Shown here in pieces: positions 1-4,534 of a stretch of 6,707 nucleotides of DNA. The first letter of the stretch is position 1. Each line of letters starts with the position of its first letter. The stretch is from positions 1 to 6,707 of the forward strand of contig JAVBRE010000105.1 of NCBI GenBank assembly GCA_031548325.1, given 5' to 3'. The notes beneath the pieces were generated by a model. That model did not search any database, had not been told where the DNA came from, and saw nothing but the letters and a program-made list of their open reading frames with translations. Both the position numbers and the translations under genes were made by a program. This stretch comes from FLUQ01 sp031548325 (lineage in GTDB: Bacteria; Desulfobacterota; Desulfovibrionia; Desulfovibrionales; Desulfovibrionaceae).

Positions 1-10
1 ACATTTTTGT

Positions 11-28
11 CGTAAAATGCATTTTACG
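11..28. promoter_or_regulatory. 18-bp AT-rich perfect palindrome, possible operator
   Basis: CGTAAAATGCATTTTACG reads identically on both strands. It is AT-rich in an otherwise GC-rich stretch. Neither strand has a run of T after it, so it does not look like an intrinsic terminator. A symmetrical site of this length is typical of the binding site of a dimeric regulator, perhaps for a gene to the left of the window. I cannot match it to a named regulator, and no second copy is visible in this window. Confidence 0.4.
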
Positions 29-85
29 TCACGTTCCCGCAAAAACGCGCCGGTGTACAGAGAACCGCGCGGCCCGCAAGCGCGC

Positions 86-115
86 GCGGCGCCGTCCCGG
101 CCGGGACGGCGCCGC
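86..115 (-). terminator. GC-rich 30-bp perfect palindrome after typA, probable transcript-end hairpin
   Basis: The two 15-base halves (86-100 and 101-115) are exact reverse complements, giving about 13 base pairs around a 4-base CCGG turn. It lies 22 bases beyond the typA stop codon on the minus strand, where a terminator is expected. There is no T tract after it on either strand, so it may act as a 3'-end-stabilising hairpin or a terminator of the non-U-tract kind. A competing inverted repeat, CCGCGCG (65-71) with CGCGCGG (83-89), overlaps its edge. Confidence 0.5.
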
Positions 116-137
116 TCGTTGCGCGATATCGCTGTTT

Positions 138-1997
138 CTATTCGCCCTTGCCGGGGGCGGCCGCTTTTTTCTTGCCCGCGGCCTGATAGCGCTTCTGGGC
201 TTCAAGTATGGTCTTGCGCAGACGGATAGAGTGCGGCGTCACTTCCACCATTTCGTCGTCGCGCACGAAATGAATGGCTTTTTCCAGGGTCATGGGCCGC
301 ACCGGGGTCAAAATGACGTTCTCATCCTTGCCCGCCGCCCGCAGGTTGGTCAGCTTTTTCTCTTTGGTGGCGTTGACGTCAATGTCTTTGTCACGGTTGT
401 GTTCTCCCACAATCATGCCTTCGTACACCGGGTCATTGGGCACCACGAAAAGCGTGCCGCGCGGTTCCAGGTTGAACAGGGCGTAAGCCACGGCGCGACC
501 GGGCCGGTCCGCCACGATGGACCCGGTGAAGCGAGCCGGAAAATCACCGCGATAGGGTTCGTAGCCTTCCAGAGAGGCGTTGAGAATGCCGGTGCCCGTG
601 GTGTCGGTCAGAAATTCGTCGCGAAAGCCGATGAGTCCTCGCGCGGGCACGGAAAATTCCATATGAACGCGGCCGGAGCCGTTGTTGGCAAGCCCCAGCA
701 TGCGGCCTTTGCGGATGGCCAGCTTTTCGGTCACCACGCCCATGAAGGTCTCGTCGCAGTCCACGTACAGGCGCTCAATGGGTTCCAGAGTTTCTCCGGC
801 CTCGTTCGCCTTGAGGATGACCTCCGGCCGCCCCACGCAAAGTTCAAAGCCTTCGCGGCGCATCTGCTCGATCAGGATGGCCATCTGAAATTCGCCTCGC
901 CCCTTGACGATAAAACTGTCCCTGTCCTCGGCGTCCGCCACCCGAATGGCCACGTTGCGCAGGGCTTCGCGCTCCAGGCGTTCGCGTATCTTGCGCGACT
1001 GCACCAGTTTGCCGTCCTGCCCGGCCAAAGGGGAAGTGTTGATGGCGAAACGCATGGACACCGTGGGTTCGTCCACCCGGATGCGCGGCAAAATGCGCGG
1101 CGCTTCGCGGATGCAGACGGTGTCGCCGATGGTCACGTCTTCAACCCCGGCCAGAATCACGATATCTCCGGCCACTGCTTCTTCGGCTTCAACCAGTCTG
1201 GGGCCCAGATAAACCTGAATTTTGGTCACCCGTAGCGGCTTTGCCGCGCCGTCCTCGCCGATGCGGACCAGAGCGTCCTTGGCCCGCACGGAACCGTGCA
1301 AAATGCGGCCGACGGCCAGACGGCCCAGATAGTCCGAGTAGTCCAGGTCCGCGGCCAGCATCTGAAAAGGCTCGGCCGGATCGTGCAGGGGCGCGGGCAC
1401 GGCCGAAAGAACCGCCTCGAAAAGCGCGGACAGGTCTTTGGCCGCAAGGGCCTCTTCCACGCTTTTGCCCGCGATGCCCTGGCGCCCCACGGTATAAAGC
1501 ACGGGAAATTCCAGTTGTTCTTCCGTGGCTCCGAGGTCGATGAACAGATCGTACACTTCGCTCAGCACTTCTTCGGGCCGCGCGTCTTTGCGGTCAATCT
1601 TGTTGACGGCCACAATGATCTTCAGTCCGGCTTCCATGGCCTTTTTCAGCACGAAACGGGTCTGGGGCAAAGGGCCTTCGGCTGAATCCACCAACAACAC
1701 CACGCCGCTGACCATGCTGAGGGCCCGTTCCACCTCGCCGCCGAAATCGGCGTGCCCCGGAGTGTCAATGATGTTGATCTTGACCTCGCCCCAGGTCACG
1801 GCGCAGTTTTTGGCGGCTATGGTGATGCCGCGCTCGCGCTCGAGATCCATACGGTCCATGATCCGTTCGTCGACCTGCTGGTCTTCGCGAAAGATGCCGC
1901 TCTGGCGAAACAGGGCGTCGACCAGCGTGGTTTTGCCGTGGTCGACGTGGGCGATAATGGCGATATTGCGAATGTTTTTATTGGGAATAAGGGACAT
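138..1997 (-). CDS. typA: Translational GTPase TypA/BipA
   Basis: A complete 619-residue member of the TypA/BipA family, which is about 600-615 residues long. It is a ribosome-associated GTPase related to EF-G and LepA, linked in other bacteria to 50S assembly and to growth at low temperature or under stress. The GTPase motifs are in order: AHVDHGKTT (16-24, G1), RGITI (56-60, G2), DTPGH (78-82, G3) and NKID (132-135, G4). The middle and C-terminal parts carry family hallmarks such as GRGEFQ, PARGLIGFRDEF and the EHNRDKDIDVN segment. The protein ends in a lysine/alanine-rich tail. The usual SAL-type G5 motif is replaced by YTVGRQG (about 168-174). The ATG at 1997 gives the canonical N-terminus, though the Shine-Dalgarno sequence is weak (GAG a few bases upstream). 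It lies 127 bases downstream of gmhB on the same strand, so co-transcription is possible, but the gap also holds a leader hairpin. Identity is very secure. Confidence 0.97.
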   Translation of the reverse strand: MSLIPNKNIRNIAIIAHVDHGKTTLVDALFRQSGIFREDQQVDERIMDRMDLERERGITIAAKNCAVTWGEVKINIIDTPGHADFGGEVERALSMVSGVVLLVDSAEGPLPQTRFVLKKAMEAGLKIIVAVNKIDRKDARPEEVLSEVYDLFIDLGATEEQLEFPVLYTVGRQGIAGKSVEEALAAKDLSALFEAVLSAVPAPLHDPAEPFQMLAADLDYSDYLGRLAVGRILHGSVRAKDALVRIGEDGAAKPLRVTKIQVYLGPRLVEAEEAVAGDIVILAGVEDVTIGDTVCIREAPRILPRIRVDEPTVSMRFAINTSPLAGQDGKLVQSRKIRERLEREALRNVAIRVADAEDRDSFIVKGRGEFQMAILIEQMRREGFELCVGRPEVILKANEAGETLEPIERLYVDCDETFMGVVTEKLAIRKGRMLGLANNGSGRVHMEFSVPARGLIGFRDEFLTDTTGTGILNASLEGYEPYRGDFPARFTGSIVADRPGRAVAYALFNLEPRGTLFVVPNDPVYEGMIVGEHNRDKDIDVNATKEKKLTNLRAAGKDENVILTPVRPMTLEKAIHFVRDDEMVEVTPHSIRLRKTILEAQKRYQAAGKKKAAAPGKGE

Positions 1998-2022
1998 AAC
2001 AGACTCTTTTATCTAAAATATC

Positions 2023-2040
2023 TCCGGACAAAAGTCCGGA
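2023..2040 (-). promoter_or_regulatory. Short hairpin in the gmhB-typA gap (typA leader)
   Basis: TCCGGAC and GTCCGGA form a perfect 7-bp inverted repeat with a 4-base loop (TTTT in the minus-strand transcript). It ends 26 bases before the typA start codon. After the stem on the minus strand comes GATATTTTAGATAAAAG, which is AT-rich but not a clean T tract. It may be a weak terminator for gmhB, a leader structure affecting typA translation, or part of a promoter region. The remainder of the gap (2041-2124) has a run of seven T on the minus strand (2077-2083) with no convincing stem before it. Confidence 0.35.
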
Positions 2041-2124
2041 CGGCGTGATTACATCAAAACTGAGGGGTGTGGCAACAAAAAAACGAGAGCAGCGTTGCAG
2101 CAGGCAAGGTAACGGGGGCTGACC

Positions 2125-2721
2125 CTAAAGGGCCAGAATGCCGAGCGCCGCGCCGCGCAGATCGCGGGCCACGATATGAGGCCAGTTCGCTTGCCGTTCG
2201 CCAAGCGACAAAAAAGCCTCTTCCGCCGCCGGCAAGGGCAGATTCATGGCCCTGGCCGCCGCTGCGCCCTTGCCCGTCAACACCAGCGCCACCGCGGCAA
2301 AACCCGCAGCCAGACCGAAAGCGACGTCTTCCGCCTTGTCGCCGATCATAGCCGTCGCCCCGGCGCGCAAGCCATACCCGTCGCGCAGCTTTTCCCACAT
2401 GCCCAAGGCCGGCTTGCGGCAAGCGCAGGCATCTTCGGGCGCATGCGGGCAAAAGGCTGCGCCTTCAAGACGAATGCCCCTGCCTTCAAGCAGTTGCGCC
2501 AGGGCCGCGGCGCAGGCATGGTAGTCCCGCTCCGAAAAATAACCGCGCCCGATGCCCGACTGGTTGGTCGCCAAAAACAGACGCGCCCCGGCCCGGGACA
2601 GCATTGCCAGTCCTTCGGCCGCGCCGGGCAGCAGTTCGAGCCCTGCCGGGTCCGAAAGATAGTGTTTGTCCACGATGACCGTGCCGTCGCGGTCAAGAAG
2701 CACGGAGCGGATATGCGACAT
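2125..2721 (-). CDS. gmhB: D-glycero-D-manno-heptose 1,7-bisphosphate 7-phosphatase, HAD family
   Basis: A 198-residue HAD-superfamily phosphatase of the GmhB type. GmhB removes the 7-phosphate from heptose 1,7-bisphosphate in the cytoplasm, a step towards ADP-heptose for the LPS inner core. Visible motifs are LLDRDGT (8-14, catalytic D10 and D12), TNQSG (52-56, motif II), a zinc-loop pattern CPH (91-93) followed by CACRKP (99-104), and GDKAED (127-132, motif IV acidic residues). The zinc loop is shorter between its halves than in the E. coli enzyme, but C91, H93, C99 and C101 are all present. The frame is open to an ATG at 2775. I chose the ATG at 2721 because GAGG lies 5 bases upstream and the protein then begins MSHIRSVLLDRDG, as the family does. 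Histidinol-phosphatase is the nearest alternative, since the families are homologous, but this is a stand-alone short protein with no histidine-pathway neighbour. Confidence 0.9.
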   Translation of the reverse strand: MSHIRSVLLDRDGTVIVDKHYLSDPAGLELLPGAAEGLAMLSRAGARLFLATNQSGIGRGYFSERDYHACAAALAQLLEGRGIRLEGAAFCPHAPEDACACRKPALGMWEKLRDGYGLRAGATAMIGDKAEDVAFGLAAGFAAVALVLTGKGAAAARAMNLPLPAAEEAFLSLGERQANWPHIVARDLRGAALGILAL

Positions 2722-2812
2722 GAGCGCCTCGGTTTGCTGTGGCGAAACTGTGCCATGGAGCAGAGGCCTTGGCAAGACCGGCGCTGAACCACCTTACTGA
2801 ATCTTGACGCCT

Positions 2813-2842
2813 TTGCTAGGAAATGATAATCAATAGCATAAT
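2813..2842 (+). promoter_or_regulatory. Candidate promoter for the TAXI transporter cluster
   Basis: TTGCTA (2813-2818) and CATAAT (2837-2842) resemble sigma-70 -35 and -10 hexamers (4/6 and 5/6 matches) separated by 18 bases. An alternative pairing is TTGACG (2804-2809) with GATAAT (2825-2830), better at -35 but with only a 15-base spacer. Either pairing would start transcription well upstream of the receptor gene. AATAGCTATT (2840-2849) is a 10-bp palindrome over the expected start site. The reverse strand also offers a TATTAT hexamer here, so gmhB may start from the same island. Confidence 0.4.
2819..2837. promoter_or_regulatory. Fur-box-like operator
   Basis: Aligned to the classical 19-base E. 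coli Fur consensus, this stretch matches at 15 of 19 positions, including the full central nonamer TGATAATCA (2824-2832). It lies between the candidate -35 and -10 hexamers, which is where a repressor would block RNA polymerase. This suggests iron-responsive control of the downstream TAXI cluster, and possibly of gmhB on the other strand. AT-rich sequence matches this consensus more easily by chance, so this is a candidate only. Confidence 0.45.
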
Positions 2843-2971
2843 AGCTATTTTGTGCGCATACCTAAGCGTCAGATGCGCTCAAAAACTGTCTCTGTCTGCC
2901 GGTGCCGTTCAAACAGTGCACGCGTGGTTGTCATGTGCTGCATATGCGCCAAACCCGGAGCGCTTTACATT

Positions 2972-2978
2972 GAGGAGG
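2972..2978 (+). promoter_or_regulatory. Strong ribosome-binding site of the TAXI receptor
   Basis: GAGGAGG sits 5 bases before the ATG at 2984. It is the best Shine-Dalgarno sequence in the window. It decides the start of the receptor gene, rejecting the longer in-frame GTG start at 2852, and fits high expression of a periplasmic binding protein. Confidence 0.85.
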
Positions 2979-2983
2979 ATCTT

Positions 2984-3979
2984 ATGAAGTATAGCAAACG
3001 TATTCTTTTCATCTGTGCCGTCATTCTATCCACTCTTATCTGCATGCCCCCGGCGGATGCCGCGCAACCCCAGGTCAAGCGCGGCGATTATTTCATTACG
3101 GTGCTCACCGGACCTTCCAGCGGCATTTACTTTCCCATCGGAGGCGCTTTTTCAACTTATATAGGCACGCTGGGCTATAAAACATCGGCGACCGCCACCG
3201 GCGCGACCGCTGAAAACATCAACGCGCTGCTGACCGGCCAGGGTGAATTGGCCATTGCCATGGCCGACTCTGTCATTCAGGCTGTGGAATCTTTCGGCGC
3301 CTATGCGGGAAAGCCGCCGGCCAAAACCCTGCGCGCCATGATGGGCCTGTGGCCCAACTACTGCCAGATCGTGACCACCGCAGACTCCGGCATCAAAAGC
3401 TTCGCCGACCTGAAAGGCAAGCGCGTGGGCGTGGGCGCGCCCAACTCCGGCGTGGAATTGAACGCGCGCATGATGTTTGAAGCGCACGGCATGACGTACA
3501 AAGATTGCCGCGTCGACTATCTGAACTACGGCGAAGCCATCGACCAGATGAAGAACGGCCTGTGCGACGCGGCCTTTGTCACATCCGGACTGGGCAACGC
3601 CACCATCCGCGAACTGGGCGTAACCAAAAAAATCGCCTTCGTGCCGGTGGAAGGCGAAGCCCGGAAAAAGCTCATCGCCAAGTATCCCTTCTATATCGAA
3701 ACCTTCATTCCCGCCGCCACCTACGGCACGGAAAAAGACACCCAAACCGCGGCGGTCATGAACATCATGCTGGCGGACGTCAAACTGCCCGCGAACGTGG
3801 TGTACGACCTGTTGACGAACATTTATTCCCCAAAGGGGCTTGAGGCCATTCAGGGCTCGCACAACACGGCCAAGGTCAACATCAAGCCCGAAACCGCCCT
3901 GCGCGGCATAGTCGGCACCTCTGTGCCCCTGCATGACGGCGCGATAAAGTACTACAAGGAAAAGGGGATGATGAAGTAA
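2984..3979 (+). CDS. TAXI family TRAP transporter solute-binding protein
   Basis: A 331-residue periplasmic receptor of the TAXI (TRAP-associated extracytoplasmic immunogenic protein) family, close to the usual family length. The N-terminus is a typical Sec signal peptide: K/R residues at 2-6, a hydrophobic core at 7-21, and probable cleavage after ADA (residue 26). Family features are the N-terminal ligand loop GPSSGIYFPIGG (43-54), the TSATATGATAENINALLTG segment (67-85), FADLKGKRVGVGAPNSG (140-156) and the C-terminal PLHDGAIKYYKEKG (315-328). It captures a small ligand in the periplasm and hands it to the fused permease encoded two genes downstream. The few characterised TAXI proteins bind glutamate-like or other dicarboxylate-type ligands; the ligand here cannot be read from sequence. 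It is the first gene of a three-gene cluster, preceded by a strong ribosome-binding site and a Fur-like operator. Confidence 0.94.
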   Translation: MKYSKRILFICAVILSTLICMPPADAAQPQVKRGDYFITVLTGPSSGIYFPIGGAFSTYIGTLGYKTSATATGATAENINALLTGQGELAIAMADSVIQAVESFGAYAGKPPAKTLRAMMGLWPNYCQIVTTADSGIKSFADLKGKRVGVGAPNSGVELNARMMFEAHGMTYKDCRVDYLNYGEAIDQMKNGLCDAAFVTSGLGNATIRELGVTKKIAFVPVEGEARKKLIAKYPFYIETFIPAATYGTEKDTQTAAVMNIMLADVKLPANVVYDLLTNIYSPKGLEAIQGSHNTAKVNIKPETALRGIVGTSVPLHDGAIKYYKEKGMMK

Positions 3980-3994
3980 GGGCCAAGGCGCCGT

Positions 3995-4516
3995 ATGTTC
4001 AAAGTACAAAAGACCGCACGGCATGCCGGGCGAGAGAGAACCCGGCATGCCGTGTCGATTCGAATCCTGGCCGCCTGTCTGTTGATGCTGGCAGCCGCCT
4101 GTGCCGCCAAATCCACGACGGAGGAGGCGGTATTGCGCATCTATGACTGGAAGACGGGCGCGGTGTACGCCGAGGTCCCGGCCAGGGCGGGCAGCCGCCT
4201 GTCCTTCGGGTGGATACATTCCTGGGAAAAGATTCCCTGGAACGAATATTACCATGTGGACGCTTCATACGCCCTGATGCTTGACGCCATCACCTTTCCC
4301 GCGTTCGGCGCGGGCATTCCGGAAGACAAGGGGCGCGTCTGCTACGTGAGAGACGGTTTGATCCACATGGAAGAAATAGACCAGACTTTCGCCGAACTTG
4401 TGTGGCTGAATTCGCACACCGCAACGCGCGAGATCGCGCTTGACGGCGCGCTTGTGGCCAGGGGGGACACGCTGCCCCAACACACCAGGCTGCGTTTGGT
4501 GATCGAGAAACGATGA
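3995..4516 (+). CDS. DUF1850 domain protein, exported, TAXI-TRAP associated
   Basis: A protein of up to 173 residues, of unknown function, matching the DUF1850 type. It has the aromatic/acidic core SFGWIHSWEKIPWNEYYHVD (70-89) followed by a conserved-looking FGAGIPED stretch (104-111). A hydrophobic segment (about 24-38) precedes the domain and ends with Cys at 36 (LAAAC), and there is a second Cys at 28 in ILAAC. It is therefore probably a lipoprotein or an anchored or secreted periplasmic protein. The start is uncertain. ATG 3995 has AAGG 6 bases upstream but gives an unusually long basic N-region. GTG 4052 would give a compact signal peptide but has no good ribosome-binding site and lies in a hairpin arm. 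The gene begins 15 bases after the receptor stop and ends 18 bases before the permease start. DUF1850 genes are commonly found next to TAXI receptors and fused permeases, so an accessory role in that transporter is the best inference. Confidence 0.82.
   Translation: MFKVQKTARHAGRERTRHAVSIRILAACLLMLAAACAAKSTTEEAVLRIYDWKTGAVYAEVPARAGSRLSFGWIHSWEKIPWNEYYHVDASYALMLDAITFPAFGAGIPEDKGRVCYVRDGLIHMEEIDQTFAELVWLNSHTATREIALDGALVARGDTLPQHTRLRLVIEKR
4017..4054 (+). repeat. Perfect 14-bp inverted repeat at the receptor/DUF1850 junction
   Basis: CACGGCATGCCGGG (4017-4030) and CCCGGCATGCCGTG (4041-4054) are exact reverse complements around a 10-base loop (4031-4040). Each arm contains the 10-bp palindrome CGGCATGCCG (4019-4028 and 4043-4052), so the sequence is at once an inverted repeat and two direct copies 24 bases apart. 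No T tract follows, so it is not a standard intrinsic terminator. Its place 38 bases after the receptor stop fits an mRNA-stabilising or attenuating hairpin that favours receptor synthesis over the downstream genes. Alternatively, each 10-mer could be a protein-binding half. Confidence 0.75.
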
Positions 4517-4534
4517 CGTCGAAAGGGGCGTATT

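Larger units (their letters stand above)
2722..2983. other. Divergent intergenic region between gmhB and the TAXI cluster
   Basis: A 262-base non-coding stretch separates the start of gmhB from the start of the TAXI receptor. It contains an AT-rich island (about 2815-2850) with a Fur-box-like site and candidate promoter hexamers. Beyond that lies a leader of about 135 bases with a short inverted repeat, GCGCAT (2854-2859) and ATGCGC (2873-2878). A GTG-initiated open frame in phase with the receptor extends back to 2852, but its extra 44 residues are Cys/Arg-rich, have no ribosome-binding site and would mask the signal peptide, so I treat it as untranslated. I recognise no known riboswitch or small RNA here. 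Confidence 0.6.

Noticed and set aside
17..229. Small plus-strand open frame of 70 residues at the left edge
   Set aside because: It is Arg/Pro/Ser-rich, has no ribosome-binding site, spans both palindromes and overlaps the typA end antisense.
231..1235. 334-residue plus-strand open frame within typA
   Set aside because: It is antisense to typA and His/Gln/Phe-rich, which is explained by the codon usage of typA. It shows no motif or signal.
2077..2083. Run of seven T on the minus strand after gmhB as an intrinsic terminator
   Set aside because: No stable stem immediately precedes it. The nearby GCTGC units are direct rather than inverted, and the only pairing seen is about four bases.
2722..2775. 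Longer gmhB start at 2775
   Set aside because: The 18 extra residues precede the usual family start, and the ATG at 2721 has GAGG at 5 bases.
2852..2983. N-terminal extension of the TAXI receptor from a GTG at 2852
   Set aside because: The extension is Cys/Arg-rich and has no ribosome-binding site. It would bury a clear signal peptide, whereas ATG 2984 has GAGGAGG at ideal spacing.
4017..4054. Hairpin as a classical Rho-independent terminator
   Set aside because: No T tract follows the stem on either strand, and the downstream genes are spaced as one transcription unit.
3152..4255. 367-residue open frame on the minus strand across the TAXI receptor and the DUF1850 start
   Set aside because: It is antisense to a confident receptor gene, with the same skewed composition and no family features. 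Long antisense frames are common in GC-rich genomes.
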